Positions 1-7,855 of a stretch of DNA of 57,284 bases are shown here, one piece after another (within the stretch, counting starts at the first letter, position 1; every line of letters begins with the position of its first letter). The notes below the pieces were generated by a model that saw only the letters and a program-made list of their open reading frames with translations, made no database searches and was not told the DNA's origin. The DNA lies in NCBI GenBank assembly GCA_964460345.1, contig CAYWRO010000018.1:1-57284 (forward strand), written 5' to 3'. The position numbers and the translations under genes are program-made. This stretch comes from CAYWRO01 sp964460345 (GTDB lineage: Bacteria > Planctomycetota > Phycisphaerae > Phycisphaerales > UBA1924).

Positions 1-126
1 CGTGTCCCGCGCTTCCGGACACGTGTCCCGCGCCTCCGGACACGTGTCCCGCGCCTCCGGACACGTGTCCCGCGCCTTCGGACACGTGTCCCGAGCCTCC
101 GGACACGCGTCCCGAGCCTCCGGGCA
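1..126. repeat. Six tandem copies of a 21-bp unit
   Basis: Six head-to-tail 21-bp units start at 1, 22, 43, 64, 85 and 106 with only a few substitutions; the array runs off the left edge of the window. Across each unit junction sits the perfect 12-bp palindrome GGACACGTGTCC (degenerate in the last junctions), so the array can fold into many alternative hairpins. The unit length is a multiple of three, so it could also encode a 7-residue repeat if it is the end of a gene that starts outside the window. Function unknown. Confidence 0.9.
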
Positions 127-234
127 CGCGTTCACGCGCAAAAACCGCCGGTTGTTGCTGTCTTATCGGGCTTAGACAGAGTCGCCGCGGCCATCCTCAA
201 GCGGGAAAGCGGCCGCGGGCGATACCGAGGCATC

Positions 235-888
235 ATGCGAATCCTCCCGAAGAAGATCAGCAACCGCGTCTTGACCATGCAGATGTTCGCAACGCGGTGG
301 AGCGAAAACCCGACCGCCATCGGCCTGACCGAAGGGCAGGTTGCGACCTTTGCCGCCCAGTTGCAGGAAGCGGTCGACGCCGTTCAGCGCGCCCGGCAGG
401 CCCAGGATGCGGCGCGACTCGCCGTCGTCATGCAGGAGACGCGCCTCGCGGAAGCGTCACGCACCGCGCAGAATCTCATCAACACCATCAAGGCGTACGC
501 CGCCCACGTCGGCGGCATCGAAACGCTCGATGCGGCGCTCGTCAACCCGCGCGCCGACGCCGCGCCGCCTCCGCCGCTGCGGCGCGCAGAACACTTCTCG
601 GCGGATCCCGCCGCCGATGGAAGCATCGTGCTCAGGTGGAAGGGTTCCACGGCGAACGGCCATTTTTACGCGATCCATCGCTCCATCGACGGCGGCCCGT
701 TCACGTACCTCGGCTCCGTCGGTGCGCGCAAATGGACGGACAAAACCGTCCCCGCCGGCTCGCGCACCATCTTTTACCGCCTCTACACCCAGCGCGGCGA
801 CAAGCAGAGCACGGAGTCGGCCTCAACGACCGTGCAACTCGGCGTCGCGCCGCGCCCGCTGATGCGCTCGGACGTCGCGGCGGCGTAG
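235..888 (+). CDS. Hypothetical protein with C-terminal fibronectin-III-like domain
   Basis: A 217-residue protein without signal peptide or membrane segment. Residues about 30-95 are Ala/Gln/Arg-rich and predicted helical, possibly coiled coil (AAQLQEAVDAVQRARQAQ). After a Pro-rich linker (APPPPLRR, about 108-116) the last 100 residues look like one fibronectin type III-like beta-sandwich: SIVLRWKGS, then YAIHRSIDGGPFTYLGSV, then FYRLYTQRGD. Such helical-linker-FnIII proteins of about 200 residues are recurrent hypothetical proteins in planctomycetes. The ATG at 235 follows a weak GAGG. It is a lone gene; the function is not known. The ORFs in the other frames are shadows. Confidence 0.6.
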   Translation: MRILPKKISNRVLTMQMFATRWSENPTAIGLTEGQVATFAAQLQEAVDAVQRARQAQDAARLAVVMQETRLAEASRTAQNLINTIKAYAAHVGGIETLDAALVNPRADAAPPPPLRRAEHFSADPAADGSIVLRWKGSTANGHFYAIHRSIDGGPFTYLGSVGARKWTDKTVPAGSRTIFYRLYTQRGDKQSTESASTTVQLGVAPRPLMRSDVAAA

Positions 889-911
889 GACAGTGCTGAG
901 TGTGAGGGGGA

Positions 912-1025
912 AGTGCTGAGTGCTGGGTACTGAGTGCTGAGTGCTGGGTACTGAGTGCTGCGTGCGGGAGACTGGGGGGCGTTGTGCGCGCAAGACTCAG
1001 CACGCAGCACCCAGCACTCAGCACT
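912..1025. repeat. CTGAGTGCTG-type repeat with long inverted arms
   Basis: A 21-bp unit beginning AGTGCTGAGTGCTGGGTACT occurs twice in perfect tandem (912-932 and 933-953). The sequence ACCCAGCACTCAGCACT at 1009-1025 is the exact complement of the first 17 bases of either copy, giving a 17-bp stem. The right arm contains the truA stop codon (1018-1020), so it may act as an end-of-gene structure. A related hairpin lies on the other side of truA at 1981-2055. The same word family fills both places, so it looks like a dispersed genomic repeat. Confidence 0.85.
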
Positions 1026-1965
1026 CCTCTCCCGCGTAGCGAATCCACTCGAGGCACAACCCGCTCGCGGGCAGCGTCGGCCCCGCGCGGCGGCGGTCTT
1101 TTGACTCGATGATCGCGCTGATGTCGGCCGGATCGATCTTCCCGCGCCCGACCTCGGCGAGCGTGCCGGCGAGGATGCGCACCATGTTCCAGAGAAAGCC
1201 GTTGCCGGCCACGTCGATGCGGATGCGGTCGTGGCTTTCTCGCATGACGCGACAGTCGTGGATGGTCCGCACCGTCGAGAGCCGCCCGTGCCCCGCCGCG
1301 GCGAAGGCCGCAAAGTCGTGCTCGCCGATGAGGCGCGCGGCGGCGTCGGCCATGCGATTCACGTCGAGCGGCGTCCAGACGTGGTGCACGTACCGGCGGT
1401 CCCACAGCGGCCGGTCGGACGAAACGTGCAGCGTGTAGGAGTACCCCTTGCTGATCGCGCCGCCGATGGGGTTGAAGTCGTCCGGCACGACGTCGATCGC
1501 GCGGATGAGGACGTCCTCGGGGAGCCGCGCATTGGTCGCGCGCTTGAGCGTGTCGAGCCCGCGCTCGATCGGCCAGCCGATGGAACGGCGTTGCGCGGGC
1601 GTCTCGACGCGTTCTGTTGGTTCGGACGTCGGGGGTGGCTCACCGCTTCCTGACGGGCGCGGCTCCGCCGGCGAATCGAAGACCGCCACCTGCCCGCGCG
1701 CGTGCACGCCGGCATCCGTGCGGCTCGCGCCCTGCGTGAGCACGGGCTCGCGCACGACTTCGCGCAGCGCCTTCTCCAGCACCGCCTGCACCGTCCGCAG
1801 CGCCGCCCGCCCCTTTCGCCCCGCCTCGAGCCCCGCCGCCTGCCCGACTTCCATGGCGCGCGTCAACCCGCCGCTGGCCTCCACGTGCGGCAGCGGCGGC
1901 TCCTGCTTCTGCCACCCGCAGAAGTCCGTGCCGTCGTACGCAATGAGCAGGCGAAACCGCGCCAC
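1018..1965 (-). CDS. truA: tRNA pseudouridine synthase A
   Basis: TruA converts uridines 38-40 in the anticodon arm of tRNAs to pseudouridine. The N terminus ARFRLLIAYDGTDFCGWQ and the active-site segment GASRTDAGVHARGQ (catalytic Asp about residue 84) are typical, as is GNGFLWNMVRILAGTL near the end. At 315 residues it is longer than the usual 250-270 because of two insertions: about 25 residues between the first strand and RTVQ, and a Pro/Ser-rich stretch near residues 96-125 (EPRPSGSGEP). I place the start at GTG 1965: codons further upstream only read through the intergenic hairpin repeat. A TACGCT hexamer lies 5 nt before this GTG. The stop codon lies in the downstream repeat. Confidence 0.93.
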   Translation of the reverse strand: MARFRLLIAYDGTDFCGWQKQEPPLPHVEASGGLTRAMEVGQAAGLEAGRKGRAALRTVQAVLEKALREVVREPVLTQGASRTDAGVHARGQVAVFDSPAEPRPSGSGEPPPTSEPTERVETPAQRRSIGWPIERGLDTLKRATNARLPEDVLIRAIDVVPDDFNPIGGAISKGYSYTLHVSSDRPLWDRRYVHHVWTPLDVNRMADAAARLIGEHDFAAFAAAGHGRLSTVRTIHDCRVMRESHDRIRIDVAGNGFLWNMVRILAGTLAEVGRGKIDPADISAIIESKDRRRAGPTLPASGLCLEWIRYAGEEC

Positions 1966-1980
1966 GGGCAAGCGTAGGAG

Positions 1981-2055
1981 AAGTGCTGAGTTCTGCGTGC
2001 TGAGTGCTGAGTGGTCGCGATCCGAATCCTCAGCACGCAGCACCCAGCACGCAGT
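1981..2055. repeat. Second CTGAGTGCTG-type repeat, hairpin
   Basis: The block between truA and the next gene is built from the same AGTGCTGAG words as 912-1025. CTGCGTGCTGAG (1993-2004) pairs perfectly with CTCAGCACGCAG (2029-2040) around a 24-nt loop. It lies immediately upstream of the truA start and of the divergent lipoprotein gene. Confidence 0.8.
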
Positions 2056-2094
2056 CCTTGCGACCGCTTACACTTCCGCCAAGGAGAGTCCCCC

Positions 2095-2460
2095 ATGCCG
2101 CGCCCCCCCGCCCTCCCGCTCCTCGCCCTCGCCGCGCTCACCGCCGCGACCCTCACCGGCTGCAAGGCCACCTACAGCGCCGACGTCCGCAACAAGACGC
2201 CGCAGCCGCTGTACGTCGGCATCTACCAGGAGACCGACGTCGGCAACTCCACGCTCGTCTCCGACCGCCTCGGACCCGGCGACCGCACCTTCATCGGCCC
2301 CGTCCGCGGCCGCGTGGGCCGCACGCACCTGTGGGTCGACACGCGCCCCAACCCCGGCCCGCCCGTCAACATGCCGATGCGCGACGGCACGACGATCCTC
2401 GAAGTCCGCCAGAGCGATGAAACCAACGAGGGCCGCCTCGAGCTGTACGTGATCGAGTAG
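2095..2460 (+). CDS. Small lipoprotein, hypothetical
   Basis: A 121-residue exported lipoprotein. The start is ATG 2095, preceded by AAGGAGAG (2081-2088) at good spacing; an in-frame upstream ATG at 2011 lies in the hairpin repeat and is rejected. The N terminus has a hydrophobic core (PALPLLALAALTAA) and the lipobox LTGC, so lipidation at Cys 21 is expected. The mature part is about 100 residues, probably a small beta domain (YVGIYQETDVGNSTLVSDRL, then TFIGPVRGRVGRTHLWVD). I do not recognise the family. It is divergent from truA and converges with pdxH, whose stop is 6 bp away. Confidence 0.75.
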   Translation: MPRPPALPLLALAALTAATLTGCKATYSADVRNKTPQPLYVGIYQETDVGNSTLVSDRLGPGDRTFIGPVRGRVGRTHLWVDTRPNPGPPVNMPMRDGTTILEVRQSDETNEGRLELYVIE

Positions 2461-2466
2461 GAACGC

Positions 2467-3174
2467 TTACGGCTGGAGGCGCATCGCCCGCCACGCCGAT
2501 GCCGCCTCAAACCCTTCTCCCGCCTCCCCCCCCGTCCCCCCTACCTCGCGCAACTCCCGCTCCCACACTCCGCGGTCGTGCAGCCGACCCGCCACGCCCA
2601 CCCAGATCTCCACGCGCTCCGCCCACAGGCGAAAGCCCCCCCAGTGCGGCGGCCGCGGCACCTCCACATCGATCGCCGTCTCCGGACCCGCGGCCGGGTC
2701 AATCCCGAAGCGGGCCTTCGCCGCGGCGAGCTTCTCCTCCAGCGCCTGCCGGCTCGCCAGCGGCTGGCTCTGGTCGCTCGCCCACGCCGCCACGCGGCTG
2801 AGCCACGGCCGCGTCATGAAGTACGCATCGCTCTCGGCGGCGGGCGACTTCGTCACCGGCCCGCTGATCCGCACCTGCCGCTCAACGTGGTCCCAGTGGA
2901 AGGTCGCCGAGGCGTAGGGGTTCGCCGCCAGCTCCCGCCCCTTGTCGCTGTGGTAGTTGGTGAAGAAGACCAGCCGCCCGCTGACGGGCTCCACCAGCTT
3001 GCACAGGACAATGCGGACGCGGGGCCGGCCCTCGGCCGTCACCGTCCCCAGGGCCATCGCGTTGGGGTTCGGCGTGCGGCGGGCCGCGACCGCCTCATCA
3101 AGAAAGGAGACGAACAGGGGGAAAGGATCGGCGGGAAGCGTCTCGGGCAGGGCCTGGTGGGGTGTGTTGGACAT
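2467..3174 (-). CDS. pdxH: Pyridoxamine 5'-phosphate oxidase
   Basis: This FMN enzyme oxidises pyridoxamine- and pyridoxine-5'-phosphate to pyridoxal-5'-phosphate. At 235 residues it is slightly longer than the family's usual 210-220. Family landmarks are visible: PNPNAMALGTVTAEGRPRVR followed by IVLCKL, FFTNYHSDKGREL (FMN phosphate binding), ATFHWDHVERQVRI, SDQSQPLASR, and the C-terminal half with PPHWGGFRLWAERVEIW. The ending AMRLQP corresponds to the conserved RLxP end. The GGTGGEAGEGFEAAS stretch before it is a small extra insertion. The ATG at 3174 is preceded by a promoter candidate (3187-3214). It is monocistronic and divergent from dnaB. Confidence 0.95.
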   Translation of the reverse strand: MSNTPHQALPETLPADPFPLFVSFLDEAVAARRTPNPNAMALGTVTAEGRPRVRIVLCKLVEPVSGRLVFFTNYHSDKGRELAANPYASATFHWDHVERQVRISGPVTKSPAAESDAYFMTRPWLSRVAAWASDQSQPLASRQALEEKLAAAKARFGIDPAAGPETAIDVEVPRPPHWGGFRLWAERVEIWVGVAGRLHDRGVWERELREVGGTGGEAGEGFEAASAWRAMRLQP

Positions 3175-3186
3175 GTGTGTGGTGAG

Positions 3187-3214
3187 AGGGTATGCGCCAG
3201 TCGATCGCCCACAA
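3187..3214 (-). promoter_or_regulatory. Candidate sigma-70-type promoter of pdxH
   Basis: Read on the minus strand: TTGTGG (3214-3209), a 16-nt spacer, TACCCT (3192-3187), then 12 nt to the ATG at 3174. This fits TTGNNN/TANNNT. Assigned by eye. Confidence 0.4.
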
Positions 3215-3355
3215 CTGTGCAGTCGCTGTTGAGAAGCGTGTCACTTGCAGAGGGTAAGCTGGCAACTGCGCGATCTTGCGGCGGCGACACTGGGCAAAGG
3301 CGACGCTTCGGATACCCTGTGTGGTCGGCGCGACGGGACGCCGGGTGGGCAACTC

Positions 3356-3377
3356 GCATCGGCTTGAAAGCCGATGC
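3356..3377. promoter_or_regulatory. Perfect hairpin in the dnaB leader
   Basis: GCATCGGCT (3356-3364) pairs with AGCCGATGC (3369-3377) around the tetraloop TGAA. It ends 7 nt before the GGAGG (3385-3389) that serves the ATG at 3395, so it could affect ribosome access; it also covers the alternative ATG at 3374. It could equally be a dispersed palindromic repeat, because a related GGGCATGCCACCCGGCTT block occurs near 56567-56584. Confidence 0.6.
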
Positions 3378-3394
3378 CACGCATGGAGGCAGGG

Positions 3395-5062
3395 ATGTCG
3401 TCGGGCAACGGCACGCGGCGGGGTGGGCCGGTCGTGGAAGTGCGGCTGGACAAGCTCTTCGACCGCACGCCGCCGCACTCGCCGGAGGCGGAGATGGCCC
3501 TGCTCGGGGCCATGATCCTCGACTCGCGCGTCATCGCCGACGTCATCAGCATCATCAAGAGCCCGGACGTCTTCTACGCCGAGGCCCACAAGATCATCTA
3601 CTCGGCCATGGTCGAGCTCTACGACCGCAAGCAGGCGGGCAACCTCGTCCTGCTGGCCGACCTGCTCCGCGACAAGGACGCCCTCAAGGACATCGGCGAC
3701 AAGCCGTACCTCTCGCAGCTCGCCGCCAGCACGCCGGGGCCGGCGACCGCCGTGCACTTTGCGCGCATCGTCGTCGACAAGGCCAAGCTGCGGCGCCTGA
3801 TCGAGGCCGGCGGCCAGACGGTCTACGACGCCTACCACTCCGGCGACAACGAGAGCGTGCGCGAGATCGTCGACAAGGCCGAGGCGCGCATCTTCGAGAT
3901 CGCCCAGGAAGAAGAAACCAGCGCCGCCGAGAGCCTCGCCGTGCTCGTCCAGCGCGAGTACGACCGCCTCGAAGCCCTCCACGGCAAGGGGATCAGCGGC
4001 ATCCCCACCGGTTACCACGACCTCGATGAACTGACCAGCGGCCTGCAGAAGGGCGAAATGATCATCATCGCCGCGCGTCCCTCCATGGGCAAGACCGCGC
4101 TGGCGCTGAACCTGGCCGAGCAGATCGCCCTCGGCGGCGCGCCGTTCGAGAAACGCGATCCCGGGCGCAAGAACCCCGTCGGCGTCTTCTCCCTGGAAAT
4201 GTCCAAGAGCGCCATCGCGCTTCGAATGCTGAGCGCCCGGTCGGGTATCTCCTCCCACGAGATGCGCTCCGGACGCATGCAGCCGGAACAGTACGACCGC
4301 CTGCTGACAAGCTGCGGCGAACTGCACGAAGCGCCGATCTACATCGACGACACGCCGGGACTGACCATCCTCGGCTTGCGCACGCGCGCCCGCCGCATGG
4401 TCAGCCAGCACGGCGTCAAGTGCATCGTCATCGACTACCTCCAGCTCATGACCGCCCCCGGCGCTGCTCGCGAAAGCCGGCAGGTGGAAGTCAGCGCCAT
4501 CAGCCGCGGCGTCAAGGCCCTCGCCCGCGAGCTCGACGTTCCCGTCATCTGCCTCAGCCAGCTCAACCGCGGCCCGGAATCCCGCGGCGACAACCGCCCG
4601 CGCATGAGCGACCTGCGCGAATCCGGCTCCATCGAGCAGGACGCCGACGTCGTCGCGCTGCTCCACCGCGAAGACTACTACCACGTCGGCGATGAAGACT
4701 GGCTCAACGACCCGAGCAACGAAGACAAGATCGGCGTCGCAGAGTTGATCATCGCCAAACAGCGAAACGGCCCGACCGACGTCGTCAAGCTCAAGTGGGA
4801 CAACTCGACAACACGCTTCAAGAACCTCGCCAAGTTCGGCGGCGGCGGATACGGCGGCGGCTTCAGCGGTGGAGCAAGCAGCGGCTTCGCTGGAGGCGGC
4901 GGCTTCGGCGGCGGCGGCGGTGGGGGCGGAGACTACGCCAACGACGACCCCTTCCGAGTGCAGGTCGTCCCCTTCAGCCCGGGGAAGAAGACGGGCCCGG
5001 TGGAGCAGTTCCGCGACGGGGGAGGGCCGGACCGGGACGAGGAGATGGATCTGCCGGTGTGA
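3395..5062 (+). CDS. dnaB: Replicative DNA helicase DnaB
   Basis: Hexameric 5'-3' helicase that unwinds the chromosome ahead of the replisome. The N-terminal domain (SPEAEMALLGAMILDSRVI) binds primase. The RecA-like domain has Walker A ARPSMGKTALALNLA, Walker B CIVIDYLQLM, the SQLNRGPESR segment and the arginine-finger region IEQDADVVALLHR. The start at ATG 3395 is chosen for GGAGG at 3385-3389; ATGs at 3374 and 3383 are in frame but less well placed. The 555 residues exceed the usual 450-480 because of a Gly-rich tail beginning with FGGGGYGGGFSGG and running on in more Gly-rich sequence to the acidic end DRDEEMDLPV. No intein is seen. Probably monocistronic. Confidence 0.97.
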   Translation: MSSGNGTRRGGPVVEVRLDKLFDRTPPHSPEAEMALLGAMILDSRVIADVISIIKSPDVFYAEAHKIIYSAMVELYDRKQAGNLVLLADLLRDKDALKDIGDKPYLSQLAASTPGPATAVHFARIVVDKAKLRRLIEAGGQTVYDAYHSGDNESVREIVDKAEARIFEIAQEEETSAAESLAVLVQREYDRLEALHGKGISGIPTGYHDLDELTSGLQKGEMIIIAARPSMGKTALALNLAEQIALGGAPFEKRDPGRKNPVGVFSLEMSKSAIALRMLSARSGISSHEMRSGRMQPEQYDRLLTSCGELHEAPIYIDDTPGLTILGLRTRARRMVSQHGVKCIVIDYLQLMTAPGAARESRQVEVSAISRGVKALARELDVPVICLSQLNRGPESRGDNRPRMSDLRESGSIEQDADVVALLHREDYYHVGDEDWLNDPSNEDKIGVAELIIAKQRNGPTDVVKLKWDNSTTRFKNLAKFGGGGYGGGFSGGASSGFAGGGGFGGGGGGGGDYANDDPFRVQVVPFSPGKKTGPVEQFRDGGGPDRDEEMDLPV

Positions 5063-5119
5063 GCCTGAGAAGGTCCGCGCAGCCCGTGGGCAGGCTCTGG
5101 CCGCAATGGTGGATCAAGG

Positions 5120-7855
5120 TCAGTCGGAAATCTCCGACCCCGGCCTGTCCCGATAAAACCCCACGAGCGTCCCTAGGAACTCCCGCACGTTTAGCGGCCG
5201 CGTTCCTTCAGCCATTCGCTCCGCCCCCAGCGCGAACATAAGTCGCCACTGCCGAAAGAGATACCCGTACGCCCACAGCAGCGACCCCCGCGGATCGTAA
5301 ATGTTCGTGCTTTCGCTGGTCGCGCCGTTGAGCTCGACGATTGAGAAGTTGCGACCTGCTTTGAGTTCTTCGTAATCAGCAAAGCGCACGTCGAAGCGGC
5401 CGAGGTCCAGGCCGCCCGGTTTGTTATCGGGGGCGGGGAAGTTCGCCGCGATATCGTCGATGGCCTGCGTCAGTTCCGGCGTGATGAGGTCCGCGCCGTC
5501 GAGGAACATGGTTCCCTGGCAGTGATTGCCGGCCTCGGCGAGCTTGATGCGCTCGCCGGCTTGCGGCACGTCATAGCGACGGGGGCCGAGGCGTTCGAGG
5601 AAGCGGTCGGCCTGTCGTCGATAGCGGGCGTGGGCGTAGATCTGGCGCTCGATCGTGCGTCTGCCGTCGGCTTCGAGGATGGGAAAGACTTTGCGCGTGA
5701 TGGAGAAGATGAAACCTGCGGGTTCGGGGGCGTCTGAGGAGACCTGCGGAGAATCTGACATCCTCGAGCGAAGCCTCTTGGGCGAGCCATCAGGGTTGCG
5801 AATCCACATCACGCCCACCTCTTCCGGGCCCGGCGCATACTGCTGCAGGATTACATCGCGCGTCATCTCGGCGAAGTACCGCTCGAAATCCGCTTCGTCG
5901 CGGACGAGCCGCACGGAAAAGCCGCGCTGCCCCGCATCCGGCTTGGCGATTACGGGCAGGGCAAAGGCCGGGTCTTCGCGCGTGATCGCCACCGCCTGGG
6001 CCGCGCGGTCGGCCGGGCTTGCACCGGCGGGAATGAGTGTCGTCGCCGCCGCGGCGGGCGTGATCGGCATGAGCCGGGCCATGATCTCGGTCTTGCTCTC
6101 CCCCACGACGCCGCCCCCGTTGGCGATGCCGCTGTTGATCGCGGTGAAGGCGAGGGGGTGGCGGTGGCGGATCGACAGATAAAGAAGGTACGGGACCAGC
6201 GGGATGTAGAAGACCCAACTCGGCCAGTGCTCGTGATGCAGCGCGCGCGCGATCGTTGCGCGCAGCCGCTGCCGGCCCGTCCATGTCAACAGCAACTCGG
6301 CGGCGGGCACAGCGGCGTACGCCGCGGCCATCGCCACGATGACGACGAAGAGCCCCAGGTACATCGGCGGCTCGGCGATCGGGGTCGCGACGGCCGTGGC
6401 AATGGCGGTCAGGAGGACGACGCGCACGATGTGCATCAGGAGAAGTACAGGCACGGCCGGCCCCAGGGCCGCCATCACGCGCAGTGGGGAGCCGCCCTCG
6501 CCGATCCGCCACGGCTGAAACGGCAGGGCCATTGCAGCGCGGAAGGGCTGTCGCGCCAGGTCGCGCCGGGTAGCAAGCGCAAACTCCGGCAGGCGTCGCT
6601 CCAGTCGTCTCCCCTGGTGGAACGCACGGAACGCACGCGCGGCGAGAAGAGCGATGTACGCGAGCAGAAAGTCAATTAGATTCACCGGCCCGAGCAGGGC
6701 CAGCAGCGCAATCGTCACATGCTCGCTCCGAAGCGCGGCGAGCACCACCAACGCGAGAATGAGCCACCACGGCGCTTTGATGAGGAACTCGCTGGCGGCT
6801 TCCGAAGCCTCGCCGAGCAGCGGCTCGACCGGAGCCTCATCCACCACCTGTCGCAGCGGCTCGACCCCCGGCAAATCGTGACGGGCGAAGAACACGGTCA
6901 AGTGCGAGGCCGTCTCCTCCGCCTCCGTCCACGGGAGGAAGTGCATCGCATCGAGCATGACGAGTTGCGCTGTCGGGATCGCCTCAAAGTGGCGTTCAGC
7001 GGCCCAGTGCGGGACGAGCGGGTCGCGGCGCCCGTGCAGAACGAGCGCCGGCACGCGAATCTGCCCCATAATCCCTTCCAGCGGACGCTGGTCTGAGTCG
7101 GAGAAAGTACGAATCCAGGCCTGACGCGAATCGAGAGCGCCAAGCAATCCGAAGTGCGGAATGGCTTCGGGCAGCCATGCAAAGACGGCCAAACCAATCG
7201 CATACTTCGCGTGCTCGAAGTGGTAGTCTCCCGTGCCTTCCGTCTCCTGCATGCCGATCGACGCGAGAAGCGTGATGGACGCCAGCCGCGTGTCATCGAT
7301 ATCCGCAGCGTGCAGAACCGCGCCACCACCGTTTGACCAGCCGACAAGATGCGCCCGGTCGATGCTGAGCGCATCCATAAACGCAAGCGTCGCCCGGGCC
7401 TGAGAACGGATGGAATAGGTCGTCGGCGCGGGAGCCGATTCGCCAAACCCCGGCAGGTCCACCGCATACACATTGCGTCCCGCCGCGGCGAGCATCGGGG
7501 CGAGTTCCAGCCAACTCTCTTTTCCCCCAGGAGAGCCGTGAAGCAGGATGACCGGGGGCGCACCCGTGGCGGCGCTCACATCCTCGTCGGCCTGCCAGGC
7601 CAGATACGCAAGGCGCTGCGTCCGCGCACGAAGTGGTCCATGGTCGCCCATCATGGCGACCTCAACCGCCAGCGAGCCTTCCTCCAGGGGTGGCAGTAAG
7701 GGTTCCGGCGTGAGCCGCTGCGTTAGTTGCGACCCCGCCAGCAGGACGACGTAGATCATCGCCCCCCACAGGTAGCGCCACCGCGGCGACCGTGCGGCGC
7801 GTTCGCTGGATGGATCATCGGGCTCGAACACCGGAGCGGGCATGGGATGATTCAA
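5120..7855 (-). CDS. Alpha/beta hydrolase, membrane, ATP-grasp-like fusion protein
   Basis: A 911-residue three-part protein. One membrane segment near residues 28-46 (WRYLWGAMIYVVLLAGSQL) precedes an alpha/beta hydrolase domain (about 95-325) with oxyanion motif HGSPGG (106-111), nucleophile GWSNGG (Ser 174), Asp in LHGRRDPLVPH and His in DAMHFLPW. Several hydrophobic segments follow (about 365-420 and 480-560). Residues about 590-900 resemble ATP-grasp carboxylate-amine-ligase-like proteins: AINSGIANGGGVVGESKTEI, FALPVIAKPDAGQRG, DVILQQYAPGPEEVGVMW, LDLGRFDVRF and FSIVELNGATSES (metal-binding Glu/Asn). The membrane topology and the substrate are unknown. Its ATG overlaps the stop of the upstream DUF2071 gene by 4 bp, so translation is coupled. 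Confidence 0.75.
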   Translation of the reverse strand: MNHPMPAPVFEPDDPSSERAARSPRWRYLWGAMIYVVLLAGSQLTQRLTPEPLLPPLEEGSLAVEVAMMGDHGPLRARTQRLAYLAWQADEDVSAATGAPPVILLHGSPGGKESWLELAPMLAAAGRNVYAVDLPGFGESAPAPTTYSIRSQARATLAFMDALSIDRAHLVGWSNGGGAVLHAADIDDTRLASITLLASIGMQETEGTGDYHFEHAKYAIGLAVFAWLPEAIPHFGLLGALDSRQAWIRTFSDSDQRPLEGIMGQIRVPALVLHGRRDPLVPHWAAERHFEAIPTAQLVMLDAMHFLPWTEAEETASHLTVFFARHDLPGVEPLRQVVDEAPVEPLLGEASEAASEFLIKAPWWLILALVVLAALRSEHVTIALLALLGPVNLIDFLLAYIALLAARAFRAFHQGRRLERRLPEFALATRRDLARQPFRAAMALPFQPWRIGEGGSPLRVMAALGPAVPVLLLMHIVRVVLLTAIATAVATPIAEPPMYLGLFVVIVAMAAAYAAVPAAELLLTWTGRQRLRATIARALHHEHWPSWVFYIPLVPYLLYLSIRHRHPLAFTAINSGIANGGGVVGESKTEIMARLMPITPAAAATTLIPAGASPADRAAQAVAITREDPAFALPVIAKPDAGQRGFSVRLVRDEADFERYFAEMTRDVILQQYAPGPEEVGVMWIRNPDGSPKRLRSRMSDSPQVSSDAPEPAGFIFSITRKVFPILEADGRRTIERQIYAHARYRRQADRFLERLGPRRYDVPQAGERIKLAEAGNHCQGTMFLDGADLITPELTQAIDDIAANFPAPDNKPGGLDLGRFDVRFADYEELKAGRNFSIVELNGATSESTNIYDPRGSLLWAYGYLFRQWRLMFALGAERMAEGTRPLNVREFLGTLVGFYRDRPGSEISD

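Noticed and set aside
1..126. 21-bp tandem array as a CRISPR
   Set aside because: There are no spacers; units are contiguous and vary by single bases.
2578..4029. 483-residue plus-strand ORF over pdxH and dnaB
   Set aside because: Overlaps two certain genes; composition is Arg/His/Gly-rich as expected for a wrong frame.
3098..4684. 528-residue ORF opposite dnaB
   Set aside because: It is a shadow in GC-rich DNA: low-complexity Asp/Val/Ala protein, no family features, and dnaB is certain on the other strand.
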